A stretch of DNA of 64,000 nt, taken from Sphagnum compactum (taxonomy: Eukaryota > Bryophyta > Sphagnopsida > Sphagnales). A program made the position numbers and the translations under genes. The DNA lies in contig OZ234493.1 in the NCBI GenBank assembly GCA_965153455.1, positions 33,408,213 to 33,472,212 of the forward strand, written 5' to 3'. Shown here piece by piece: positions 9,725 to 21,791 of the stretch; position 1 is the stretch's first letter; the number at the start of each line of letters is the position of its first letter. The notes below the pieces were generated by a model. It had not been told where the DNA came from. It searched no databases and saw only the letters and a program-made list of their open reading frames with translations.

Positions 9725-12700
9725 TCAAGAGGCGAGTGCTTGCTGACCAAAGAGGTTGGCAAAAAGTTTTGTGGCCATGGGAGGCAGCACCATCAGCTCA
9801 GGTGCCATGAAGTTGACTAAGGGATCGTGCACATTGTACCTATCAATCCAAATCATGTGTCAAATTCCTCTTAGAAATCAATCATTGGCAAAGCCTGCGT
9901 TAGAAGGTAGTTGACAGTCTAAGGCCGGACCTATGTATGTACGGGGAGAACTGGCAATTAGTTACAAGCTAACCAAGTCCTTTGCCCAGTAAACCCAATC
10001 CAAATTCTAGAGAAACGGAAATGAACCTTCAACAAACTACAGCTCTGATAGCTGACAACTGGGACATTTACCCCTCTGACTGAATGGTTTTCCAAATCGC
10101 CAGTTCATAGCTGGCAATACTGAGAAAGAATAGGTATGCTAGCAACAAGGAGAGGTGCAATAGGAAGAAACTGTACCGTATCTTTCTCCCTTTGGAAGCC
10201 CGACGATCTACAGTTTTCCTCTTTTTATTGTGCAGTTTTTTCATGGAATGCAGACTCATGCCCTCTGCAAGTCACAATTATCAGTAAGCATATGAAGTAG
10301 GAGGGAGAAAACAATAGTTGCTATCTGGCAATCCTCAATGATCCAGGAGTATAAACGATGGTTGATAACTGTAGGTTCTCATGCTTCCAATACACTTAGC
10401 TGATTATCACATAATACAGACCCAAGTTTGGTTTTGTCCACACTTATTGGTCATCCTTGTCACAGCATGCTCTTGTTTAAACACCTGCTTATTTACTCTG
10501 GGCGTTAACCAACTAAAGAGAAAGCTGAGAAGGAGAGGGCCCCCACCAAGACCCAGAGTGTCAGAAGACTCCAAAAATTCACGGAGCAGCTGCTGGTAGA
10601 AGTCAGAGTCATCAAATGTCTCTGGGTTCCCATCATCTGCCTGCCATACCAAAATCATCTCACTTGTTTGGGTGGAACGAAAAACAAAACAGGACATTAC
10701 TCACTTTCCAAAGCTAGACAATCTCTGCAGATCATAACCACATGTCATTGTCTACTCCTTCTCTAACCCCATCAGTATACACCGGTTGGTATGTTCCTCC
10801 CTCCTGGTTACGCAAAAACATACACCATGTTTACAGATTTATCCACAACGGATAGGTACTCTGCTGGTTGCATGTATACAAAACTACTTTGGAAAACAGG
10901 CATCACACCTGACTGTGTTAATGAACACAAACCAGCACACAATATTCCAAATTCATTACCAATTTCACTGTATGGATCTCTTTCTTGAACAGTCCCAGTG
11001 TTAAGGTGCATGTGTCAACTGGTTGGTAAGTATACACAGCAAACCCAAGAAGCCCACAGTTGCAATGATCTTACCTCAGTAGCTCCATTCCATTCAGCAG
11101 AGGCACCTTCACTTGATCTGCCTTTCTCCAGCACCTGCTGAACTGGCTGCAAATTGAGTTCAACAGTTGGTACTCAGATTTTTTAGCCCAAATACAGCAG
11201 AAAATTTAAAACACTGAAAACAGTCCACTGTCTAGTACCTCTCTCTCTTTTTGCTCATGAAACACCCAGAGTTTCACTGGAGCAGAAACCAAATACTAAC
11301 TGAGTTGTCATTGAGATATACAATCTGAGTTCATAAATACTAAGACAGAGTTGACAGGCCCAAGAGAATGCCTAAGAATTGTGTCACAGACCAGAACAAT
11401 GGTGGCTACCAAAACTTGCAGTGTGAAATCCAATAATTACCTGTCCAAGAACATGCACTGATGACTGTTGCAAGCGCATCCGCTCAATAAGTTTATGTGG
11501 GTCTCTCATAACTGAAGCCACCTGCTGTGATATGCTCTGTACCAAAACATACAGTATACGAGTACAGTGGACAAGCTCAAATATCTGAATTTCCAAGTTG
11601 CAGCTGATTCAGCACTAGTAGAACATTGAACATTATCCTCATAATTATCAGAGCTTCTCTTTCCTTATAATGTTAGACAACCTGATAGAAATTAGAAATT
11701 ACCAGGTCATATGGATATAGAGTTCATATCAAACAACATGTCGGTGATGAGGAAAAAGAGAAGACCTCAATGCTCATAACACAGAAAAAACTGAGAAGTG
11801 GTTTGAACAATAGTGAAAATCACACACATGTTCCATGACCTTCTACAGCAACTTATATGTTAGGGAACAGCTATCACAACATGCCCAATGATTTCATCAG
11901 TTCCTAGCAGTGGGTGGAGGTCAATGCAACCAACAAACAGATATTCTTTCACAAGACTGGCAGTAACATGGAGACTCAGCATAATGCTGGCTAGCTCAAG
12001 AAAACATAAAAGAGATGGAGATTACCAAGGAAACCAAGAAGAAACAGGGGCACAAAGAGGAGGAAAAACCTAGAAGAGAGCAAAATGAGAAGAGGAAGAG
12101 AAGAGAGACAACAAGGAAAACTTTCTGAAGATGATCTTTCAAGGACAAGGCAGGTTCTCTACTTGGGATTAAGACCATTAAGGCCATTCAACAATACCTG
12201 ATTGAAGGCTCGTAGCTTGCCCTTCACAGCAGCTGCACCTGTTGAAAGCTGAGTCTTTCGCTGCCACCTATCCACTGAATTGTTCCGATATGGTACAATG
12301 CTGTTGAAGGTTGCCTCATACTGTTAGGAGAGGTACATGTGCAATAAGGGAATCAACATCATACATACATACATACATACATATATGAAATTGCAGAGAA
12401 AACTCCACAACAACACTGTGACAATGACCGCAGTCATGACCTTATGAGTGTCACTCACAAAGTGTCAGACTGTCAGCTTCATTACAAATAGCAGTGACTA
12501 GCTGCCATTACTCCCCACTGACTTCATCAACTCCTGACAGTGGGTGTAGGATATTCATGAGCTGGAGGTTGTAAGCATATAAATTCATGAATCAACATAC
12601 CGACACAGTTTGCTGGACTAGCAAGAGTCAGAAAACAATGATGTGGTTCTCTCTACTATTGTTGACAGAAGGAAACTATTTGAACTCTGAGCTGTCAACA

Positions 12701-15433
12701 AGTTCTTATCCATCTACATAGCAGAGACTCTCACACATGATCATTACAGAAACTGATCTCCAATATCTGCTTACTTAGGATCTGGATGCAATTGGAACCA
12801 GAACATGTGAGATTGTTTGAAAAGCACCTGGCGTGCACTGAATTGATGCAATTCCATACTGACTCAGTTACACTACTTTGCTTCCCTTGCTCCACTTCCA
12901 CAAGTTCTTGTGTTCCCCTTTCCCTCTTTCCAGTCCCTGGTCAAATGTACCAGATCTGCAGCCAATTAGCATGAATCCAACCTTTCTGATTTGTAAACCC
13001 CCAGAAGCAGCTGCAAAAATCCAAGTTGCACTCATCTGTATTTCAGCATGCTGCAACATCATATGAAAAATTCATGAGCACAGCCAGCAAAGATAGATGC
13101 TCACCATTTACACTAGCTGCATATGTCTCTGTGATTGCGCTGTTTTGCTGAATCAATGCCTATCACCAATCCCCAGCATAAATATCAATCATGAAGGATC
13201 TAACTGTGATTCACAATTGCAAACATGTGGCAAAACAAAGTATTCACATTCTGTGAACTTAATTCCTGAAAGGGCATCACATGCTTAATCTCCAAAGAGC
13301 CACAAGGAAATTGAAGTGCAGACAGATTTCTGAAGGCAAATTTACAGGTCAATGAGGTATTAGGCAAGAAGATTACCTTATTAAGGTCAAGAAGGCAATC
13401 AATTGCAGAAATAGCAGACTTTGTCAACATTTGGTATGCTTTCTCTATCTCCTGATCAGCTTCACACAGTACAACTTTGACTTGGGCCTGCAAGTTGAAA
13501 ACATATATCTGTGAGGTCAGAGCCAAACTCTACAATAACACTTGAGGTATAACCATTTACATCAGTTATACCCAAACCAAAACACACACAAGAGTGTTGT
13601 AGTCATAACCTTGTGATTGTTGCTCACAAAGTATCAGACCACCATGCAAATCATGAATATCAATGACTAGCTGCCAAATTCACAATGACTTCATCAGCTA
13701 CTGGTGGTGGGTGTAAATAAATATACAAGAATCTGCTCAAAATTTTGGGCAAACAATTACACAGAACTCCGTGTCCTGAATTTTCTGTCACATTTCTGGA
13801 AACAATGGGGAGTTCACTAGCAGTCAAGTTGACAATGTACAGCCTAAGATATCAGAACATGAAAAAATGCAGAACTGTCCTCATCAGCCCAAGTATCTGC
13901 TACAAAGGAACAACATGGAGTCTCACCGCCAAATGCTCCTCTGGACAACATTTTGCATTGGCAAATGATACATCTCAATATCCATGAAAGCATGTACGAT
14001 GATAGGTAGACCTACCCCTGGCATTTGATTGGCACCTTGGACCATTTTCTGCAGTGCAATACGAACCTCCAAAGCTCTGTCCCACAACATCTGCAGGCAC
14101 CAACCAATTTCAGCTAGGGTAACCTGGAGTCTATAATCAACAGTTACAAAATTGATGCAAGTCAAGAAGACAATAGCAGGCAGGCAAGAGATCACAGAGA
14201 GAAAAAAGGTATGAAGTCTGACTTTCTGATGGCTGACAGCTTCACCCTTCTCATGATCTTCAACACCTTGCCCTTTTAAATTCTTCACCATTTCCCTGTT
14301 TTCCCCATGACCCATATTTTTATAAGCCCATTCCCATACATGATCCATTTTGTACATATATGTTTACAATGAGATGATAAAGGAGACACAACATCCAGAA
14401 GAGAATCATGTTGAAAAAAATCATATCATCCTGCCTTTCGGTTTCTATATGAAATAGGTCAAGGACACAGCAATTTCATTAGGGCAAACTTCAAATTTCT
14501 GAAGTGTAATGCTGCACTAGTACCCCTGCACATCTGGACATTGCAGATAGTTTTTTTCTGCACAAGGAAAAGGACCTGAAGCATGAACTGCAGATCTAGC
14601 AATGACAAAAACCATTGGAGGACAGAGCACATTACTCTTCTTGTTGACGAATCTCTTCATACTCACGATTCAATGCTTCCAATTCATCATTTTCTGCATT
14701 ATTTGCTTGCCACTCCTCCATCTTCCATGGAAACACACCCAAATAAAACACATAAAAAGATGTTGTTAGATACATCCAGATGAACCATATCTGCCACCCT
14801 CAAGAACCCAAATATCATAAACTTATATAAATATACAATTTCTACAAGTTTGTGTGTGTTCTACCAGTGCATTATCATCGTCATCATCAAATTTTATCTG
14901 CAGATTTTCCCCATCTGTCTCCTTCTCATCTTCATCATCAAGACTTGCATCTTCATCTGAATCACCACTTTCAAAAGCTGTCTTGCGACTGCTCTTCTTG
15001 CCAATGTATTTGGGGCCATCCATAGAGATATCTGGGCGCAGTCGCAGGCGACCATCTTCTTGCCTGAAAATTTCAGCACATATGGAGTATATCAGCGTGG
15101 AATAGAAAATTTTGGCCGTGAACTTGAGCGTGAAAGATTTCCTAGATTCAGCTAAGAAACCTAATTTCCTGTAATTAGCACATCTCGTAAGAGGAAAACT
15201 GTACAACCTTAAAGAGAAAAATAATTCCAACACAATTTCCCATGGATTTACTTACACGAACGAATTCCCAGTCGCAATAGGAGAGAATCTTACATGGAAA
15301 AGTCAAGGGGTGAGTCCGACAGCTCTTCATCATCGCTGCTCTCGAAGAAATGTTGCGTCTCATCTCCGAAACCTGCTATCTCTGGATCCTCTTTCTTGCT
15401 GTCCGCAGGTCGCCGTTTCCCCGTGGCAGGCAT
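9725..15433 (-). CDS. AATF: AATF/Che-1/Bfr2 family ribosome-biogenesis protein (TRAUB domain)
   Basis: Bfr2/AATF is a nucleolar factor of small-subunit pre-rRNA processing. Twelve exons join in phase: 15433-15294, 15063-14865, 14721-14636, 14295-14223, 14090-14016, 13487-13377, 12320-12198, 11536-11441, 11146-11075, 10640-10553, 10264-10177 and 9839-9725 (1266 nt, 421 aa). The N-terminus is acidic and serine-rich, with an FDDDDDNAL run near 104-112. The AATF hallmark LWDRALEVRIALQKM starts at 168, followed by the YRNNSVDRWQRKTQ block. The C-terminal TRAUB region has DDSDFYQQLLREFLE from 335, KKRKTVDRRASKGRKIRYN from 368 and VNFMAPELM after it. All family landmarks are present, so it looks functional. 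The start follows from the only long exon 1 frame. Several introns hold copies of a dispersed repeat. The upstream array at 15654-15786 fits a growth-regulated ribosome-biogenesis promoter. Confidence 0.95.
12405..12592. repeat. Dispersed intronic repeat, copy 1
   Basis: Lies in an AATF intron. Landmarks are CTCACAAAGTGTCAGAC, then TGACTAGCTGCCA, then GACTTCATCA and AGTGGGTG. The same order of landmarks recurs at 13590-13780 and, partly, at 46318-46560. A reverse-oriented, more diverged form lies near 33.4 kb. No coding frame. Confidence 0.6.
13590..13780. repeat. Dispersed intronic repeat, copy 2
   Basis: Shares CTCACAAAGTATCAGACCA, TGACTAGCTGCCA and GACTTCATCAGCT with the copy at 12405. 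Its distal part (TCTGCTCAAAATTTTGGGCA) matches the copy near 46.47 kb. It lies in the AATF intron upstream of the exon ending at 13487. Confidence 0.6.
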
Positions 15434-15537
15434 CGCGAGTCCTCTGATTTATACGAACCACACGCATATGCTGAACAGGAAGAAAAGCGAAGTGGACAGA
15501 TACAGAAAAAATGCACGCCGTCTTTCCCCAAATATAT

Positions 15538-15591
15538 CAGACGCAGAGAAACTATCAGACGCAGAGAAACTACCAGACGCAGATTGCGAAG
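15538..15591. repeat. 18 bp tandem repeat, 3 units
   Basis: Three copies of a CAGACGCAGAGAAACTA unit, the last diverged, lie about 105-160 nt upstream of the AATF start codon, probably in the 5' leader. Confidence 0.75.
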
Positions 15592-15653
15592 AGCCAGGGA
15601 AACGAGATACACAAAAACAAACTGACGCAGTGAGAAGCTCAGAGAGCTGTAGA

Positions 15654-15786
15654 CCCTAAACCCTAGAACCCTTGCACAAGCCCAGTAAACCCTAAACCCT
15701 AGAACCCTTGCGCAAGCCCAGTAAACCCTAAACCCTAGAACCCTTGCGCAAGCCCAGTAAACCCTAAACCCTGGAACCCTCGCCAG
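15654..15786 (-). promoter_or_regulatory. Telo-box plus site II array, 36 bp units x 3.7
   Basis: Units begin at 15654, 15690, 15726 and 15762, nearly identical. Each holds a double telo-box (CCCTAAACCCTAG preceded by AAA). The three complete units also hold AGCCCA, which is TGGGCT (site II) on the gene strand. The middle two complete units contain the perfect palindrome CTTGCGCAAG. The array is 221-353 nt upstream of the AATF start codon. Telo-box with site II is the known promoter pair of plant ribosomal-protein and ribosome-biogenesis genes, so a cis-regulatory role is a reasonable inference. Confidence 0.75.
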
Positions 15787-17069
15787 AGGAGAGACTCAGG
15801 AGATGGGGTTGGCGCTGCACTTACCCGGCGGGTAATGGGGGTTTTAAAAAAAACAAATTATTTTAAAAATTCACAATAAAAAATTTAAAAGGGGGGATAT
15901 ATACCCTTCCCTGGAACATGTATTATTGACCAATTGGAACCCCAAATTTGATCTCGGAAACTCCTTCCCATATACTCCTCATATGAGATTGGAGTTTAAT
16001 GGAATATTTTTCCAACATGTTTATCCTTAAATTAAGGGTTTGATGGAGGGATTTTTTTCTTTTTTTTTAAAAAAAAAATTCATTAAATTTTTAATTTTTA
16101 AAACTTTTTTTTTTAAATCCTTTCATTGATGGTGGATGTTAGTTGTTAGGGTTTTGAGATGAGAAATCAAGTTGGATTATATTTCATATCATTGTGGGAC
16201 TTGGCGTCAAAATTCAAGCGATGTAATAACTAATATGGTCTTTTTAATCGAAATTGTCTTTCATTCAATCACATTGTGGTTAAGGTTTTTTTTTTTCATT
16301 TTGCCAAGGTCATTGTGTTGGTTGTAAGGATGTCATTTTATTTTCATTGTTTTATTTGGTATAGTGTGTTTAATTGACTATGCAATGAGTATTTACTTCT
16401 ACAAGTGGTTTTGTTAAATGGTATGTGTTCATAACCATGTGATGAAGACTAACCCGATGTTTTAGGTTAATGTGAATTGATTTTCTTCATGTTGAAGGTA
16501 ATGTGATTACTAAATGTAATGCACGGGAAAATGTCTCATGATAAAATGTTTTATTGTGATAATTTTTGAAGCTATTGAATCCAATTCAATATGCAAAATG
16601 TTGCAATAAGAAATGTAGTTTTGTAAATGTGTTTTTTTCTTGCACACATAACCTATAGTCTAAAAAATACAATAATGGGTGTCCAACCCTTGCTTATGTC
16701 TTTGGAATGGTTGTTTATTATGATCAACATTAATTTGAAAGGAATTGTTGACAAAATATCATCATTTGTTTAACTTTGATGTTATTTCTACACATCAACT
16801 TCTTTCTTGTTTTATTGTCTTTTTTATTGCTTCTGTCAAAAAATGTGAATTATCATGTGAAAGTTTTAAAATTAGGAAAAATGCAAGGCAAAGTGCAAGG
16901 AGATGTTTCAAGAAATTAGTCTTTGATCCAAAAAACAATTCCATGAGATTATTTTTTGGATTAACATTAATCCCATTCATAGACATTTTAGGTCAAACAT
17001 GTGTACACCTAGTAATTAATGTTAATCTCCATTTTTTCATTAGCATTCATTTCATTGAAATTATCACAA

Positions 17070-17500
17070 GTTTGATATCCATTAATGAACAAAATCAACA
17101 TCCTTAGAGAAGATAATAGTTATGTATATTTGTAAAGTTAGGGTTTAGGGTTTTTATTTGTAAAGCTCAAAATTAGCACATTCCATTTTCTTAAATACAC
17201 AATCAACTCTCACAACATTAATCAACAGGCAATCCAAAGCTCATTGATAATAATAATAATGGGTCTTGTTGAAGATTTTGATCTTGGATGCATTGTCCTA
17301 TGTAATGTATTCACCATCAATTAACCAAGCAAATTCAAAATTAAAGCCAACATGAACAATTTTGCCATGCAAATGAAATATAAAGAATGTACTTTCTTTC
17401 TCCACAAAGAACAACAAATCTAACATTTGGATTATGTTTCAAGCTTTACATGAACCAACCACAATGCATCTTAAATATAGTTCACGTTTTCCAATAATGA
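17070..17500. repeat. Long diverged repeat, copy A
   Basis: Shares an ordered series of landmarks with copies B and C: GATCTTGGATG, TTCACCATCA.TTAACCAA, CAAATTCAAAA, CACAAA.AACAACAAAT and TTCAAGCTTTACAT. An upstream part (ATATCCATTAATGAACAAAA) matches only copy C. Identity is moderate, so the copies are old. Confidence 0.65.
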
Positions 17501-17529
17501 TGTGCTTTGAAAACGTTAAAAAATGGTTG

Positions 17530-17830
17530 TAAGCATTTCATCCTACTTAAAAGGTCTTATTAAAGATCTTCATTTTAAGTGTATTTTCTCACACAATGAC
17601 TCACCATTAGTTGACCAAACATTCAAAGGTAAAGTAAAGCCATTGAACAATTTCTTTGTGCAAATGTAATGTAGATGATGTATTTTCCATCTTCACAAAC
17701 AACAACAAATATATGCCATTTGGACTACGTTTCAAGCTTTGCATGTCTTAAACCACGTTACAAACATCTTCCAATCCTTGTTCATCTTTCGACGTGCCAC
17801 TTTCCAACTATGTTGCATTCATCTTTCTCC
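17530..17830. repeat. Long diverged repeat, copy B
   Basis: Shares CATCCTACTTAAAAGGTCTT, ACTCACCATTAGTTGACCAA, TTCACAAACAACAACAAAT and TTTCAAGCTTTGCAT with copies A and C, in the same order and orientation. It follows copy A almost directly. Confidence 0.65.
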
Positions 17831-18339
17831 ATAGATCATATACAAAACAATCTACTTATGATATATATAAATATGATCATCATGGATAAATCATAAGTGG
17901 TGGATCTTCATTTTGCACTTTAAGATGTATAATGAATTGTTAATTGAAATGATAACCAAACCTTTATTATTTGACTAATAAATGCTTTGCAACACACACA
18001 CATATGCATTGCAAAAGTTTAATAAGCAATTACAAACAAGCTCCATCAAAGCAAACAAACATGGGATTGAATATAAATCACACTAATTGAATATATGAAT
18101 TCATAGAGCATTCAAACATTAATATGGTATACACAAAGGTTATAGATTGTAAGGAAGTCATGATGACATGCAATATAAAGCACTTTTAATTCTTACCTTA
18201 GCAACATCATCAATTTTTTGAATAACACAACATTTTACCCAATTGCAAAAAAATGAATTCATTGGATTGACCAACAAGTAGAACTCCCTATAAATCAATT
18301 GAAATATTTGGTCAGATGTTTTTCCTTTCATGCATAGAA

Positions 18340-18780
18340 GACTTCATATCCAATGAACAAAATTAACATCTATAGATGCAGTACAAATTAACACCCTTCC
18401 ATTATTAAAATTCAAATGCAGAACCAACTTTTAAAACATTGATCATGAGGTAATCCAAAACACATCAATCATAATATAATTGGTTTTGGGCATCCAATCC
18501 TACTTGAAATGTCTTGATCAAAATCTTGATTTTGGATGTGTTTTCTTGCACAACATATTCATCATCTATTAATCAAGGAAATTCAAAAGTAAACTCAAAT
18601 GAACCATTTTTTTATGCAAGTGTAGTGTAGATAATGTGCATTCCATTTTCACAAATAAAAACAAATTTGTCATTTGCTCTTACTTCAAGTTTTGTAAATC
18701 TTACATCACATTGCATTTTAAATTTTGTTCAATGTTTTCCAACAATGGAGTCCCATTTTTAAAATGCCAACAATATAGCC
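18340..18780. repeat. Long diverged repeat, copy C
   Basis: Shares CATCCAATCCTACTTGAAAT, TTTTGGATGTG, TCACAAATAAAAACAAAT and TTCAAGTTTTGTAA with the other copies. Its first part (CATATCCAATGAACAAAA) matches copy A upstream sequence. It is separated from copy B by about 0.5 kb. Confidence 0.65.
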
Positions 18781-20440
18781 AAGGGAAAATCAATTGAAGA
18801 TAATGATCACAAACTTCCCAACTTTTTTAACCCATTGCAAATTTGTTTGCCATCTATCACCTACAATTCCTAATTTTAATTATTGGACAAGCAAGTAATC
18901 AAATAAGGTCAAATTACATTAATGATGAAGTCTTTACTTATGCTTATGTTCATTCAAGACAAACCAAGTATCATGGTCATTGCATAATACCACAAAATCT
19001 ACAACCATTATTTTAACATTCACAGTTTTTGAATTCCATTGTGTCAAAACACATACAATTTGTACAATTCAATAATTATTATCATATAACCAAATACAAA
19101 CACATGTTTTTAGTTTTTCTTTAAAACATTTTGATTCCATTATAATATCACATAGATTAAGTGACTACAAACTATAAAACATGTAAATAAAAAAAATGCT
19201 TAAACTTTAAGGGAAAAATTAATAAATAATTTTTTCATTGCGTTCCATACTTGTAACAGGTCTTTAACTTTCAATCTTGATCATGATGTTTCCTTCATCA
19301 TTCCAATTACAATTGTACCCCAAGAAAATTGTACTTAATATTTTTAGAACTATGGATTGATTTAGTGTAAAAGAAACAAAGATAGAACTCAAGAAGTCAT
19401 TTGAGATAGCATTCATTTAAAAACATGCACAAATTAAAAACACAAGTAAGTTGAAGTGAAAAATGAAGTGAACTTGCATGTTTGAGCCCTTGATGTAGCC
19501 AATGGTCTAGACTTGTTCAAGTCCATAGTTTAATGTATTCTCCAACTTGTACAATAATGCCCACTAGTTTACTACATTTATAGACAATTTTGATTGTCTC
19601 ACTTGAAAACTCGCCTCCATAATTAAATGGATGAAGAAATTTGAAAAGTAAATATGGGGGACAATAAACAAGAACATGAGAAATTACAACTAAGCCCTAT
19701 CATATGAAATTATTTTTGTCAAAGATTTCCTTGAAGCCTTGGACCCACATGGCCATCACATGCTTTGTCTAAAAGTGTTAATACATATCTAGTTGTGGTA
19801 TTTGCTATTGCACATTGTTCTGATGCGCTATGTTACGCACCCTTTGAAATTCAAAATGTGTGACTATGAAAACATTACATTTTGCACCTTTTGTCCATTC
19901 CATGTCCATTACTAATTATAATCCAACACTTAAGCCTTATTCTTCCAATAAAAAATAGATTTTAAACATCAAAATTTTGCTTGCAATAACAAATGATCCA
20001 TTGTGTGAAAACATCTAAATTTGTATGGTGGATGCAATGATTTTGACATAAGCCTTAAGTTTATAAATTTGACACCTCTTTCACCATGGTTGATTGTTAC
20101 CTAAAATGTCATCTACACTTTCTCAACATGTCAAAAGACATGAAGTAATCAACTACAATACAGGGGGCTAACTTATTTTGAACAATCCATCATTCATTAT
20201 ATGTAAAGAATTGGATAAAACACACATTAAGAAACACATTGTGTCAAATAGGTAGGTAAATTGATTTGGCTAATTTTTTTTGAGGTGGGTTTATTGATCC
20301 AATTATCTACTAAATTAGGATATATATATATAGACACACACACACACACAAAATTGATGAAATTAGAATATTATTATTATTATAATAGATCTTCCAACAA
20401 GTCAATGCCCCACTCCCCCTAAACCCCCCAATATGGCATT

Positions 20441-21791
20441 GGGATATTATTATGATACGTACTACAACAAATCAAGTACTACCACCCCCCTCCCCAAAAC
20501 AAACAAAAGAGGGTAGAGGGTGTGTAGGGTTGTATATCCAGACCTATTTTGGCAGCAATTTAGCTTACAACAGTCACGTGCCCACTGTGTGCCGTTCACG
20601 TCTTCAATACGTACTCTGCACAAAACGAGTGGAACAAAATTGGAGTATTCATTTGTCCACTGCGTGACTTGGACTAAGTTATCCAATCAATCTGACAGAC
20701 CCCACCACCCGGGGGGCCACCACCCGGCCCCGCCCCTCCACGAGGAGGGGCCCCACCACCCCCCCGGTACCGGATGAAAAAATCAGGGAAATAAAATCAT
20801 CCCATTTTCATGTCCAAAAGTCCTAACAGCAGCAGCCGTCCTATAGAAAAGGGCGAGAGATGGATGGATGGATAGATGAGAAAATGTTTCTACGTAGTTA
20901 TTATATTCATCCTTTCGACCAAGAATCACTAGGAGGAATGTGGGGTTTTTTTTTTGGGTTTGGGGAAAAGAAGGGGGCGGGGTGGGTGGCTTTCTCGATA
21001 TGGACGGCTGTAAATGAATGATAAACAGTAAATAACAGATACCTACGATGAGATTCGTTCGTCTTCAATTCGACAGTACTTTCTGGCGCGAGCCAAAAGG
21101 ATGAAAATTTTAAAAAATCGTTATACATTCATCTATTTCATGGACCCGGAAGGAAGGAAGGAACGTAGTGTAGAGAGAGAGAGAGAGAGAGAGAGAGCCC
21201 GGGGGGGGGGGAGGGGGGATGGAGGCGGCGATGGTGGGACGCGACGCCGTCGCACGCGAGAGTTTGGAGGCGACGGCGGCATGGATCTATTTTTTGCAAT
21301 GCGACTTGTGTGTCGAGTTTTTCTGAGAACCGGTTTCTTGTAGCCGCGGATTTTCTATTTCTCTGAGAATTTTTATGATTTTTTTCTTGTTTCGTTTTGG
21401 TTTTGTTTTGCTTTGATTCAGGGAAAGACTTGTGTAGTGGAGAGGGGCTATATGGCGGTACAACAAAGTGATGCGAAATTTGTTGAGCCGGAGAGTGGAT
21501 TTTTGGAGTTTGCGGAATTCGGAACTGGTGGTTCCTTTGGATTCTTTGTCGTCGTCGTCGTCGTCGTTCTCTGACGATGTGGACAAGGTGGAACATGAGG
21601 AAGCAGATGCAAGGAAGGAAGACTAGGAGTCAGGCGTCACATTTTGTTAAAGTTTCAGCCAGGAATTCCGAAACCGTTGGAGGAGGAGGAGGAGTAGGAG
21701 GAGGAGGAGAAGAGGAAGAAGAGGAAGAGGAGGAGCTTGGCTTCGGGAGAAGTCGGGGTCAAGAGCTTTAGCATGTTGTTAGGACAGTATC
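20441..21791. other. Upstream region and leader of the serine-rich gene
   Basis: Holds a GC-rich foldback near 20701-20760 (CCCCTCCACGAGGAGGGG), a GA microsatellite at about 21173-21197 followed by a G run, and overlapping short frames at 21451-21800. One of those frames is a 51-codon ATG frame from 21472 with a serine run. These could be upstream open frames of the following gene or a missed first exon. Confidence 0.4.

Larger units (their letters stand above)
15850..20440. other. AT-rich spacer without recognisable genes
   Basis: Long A/T runs, with short microsatellites such as TATATA followed by CACACA near 20320-20350 and AATAAT near 17250. Open frames are short and unlike any family I know. 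The only larger structure seen is the three-copy diverged repeat listed separately. Confidence 0.6.
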
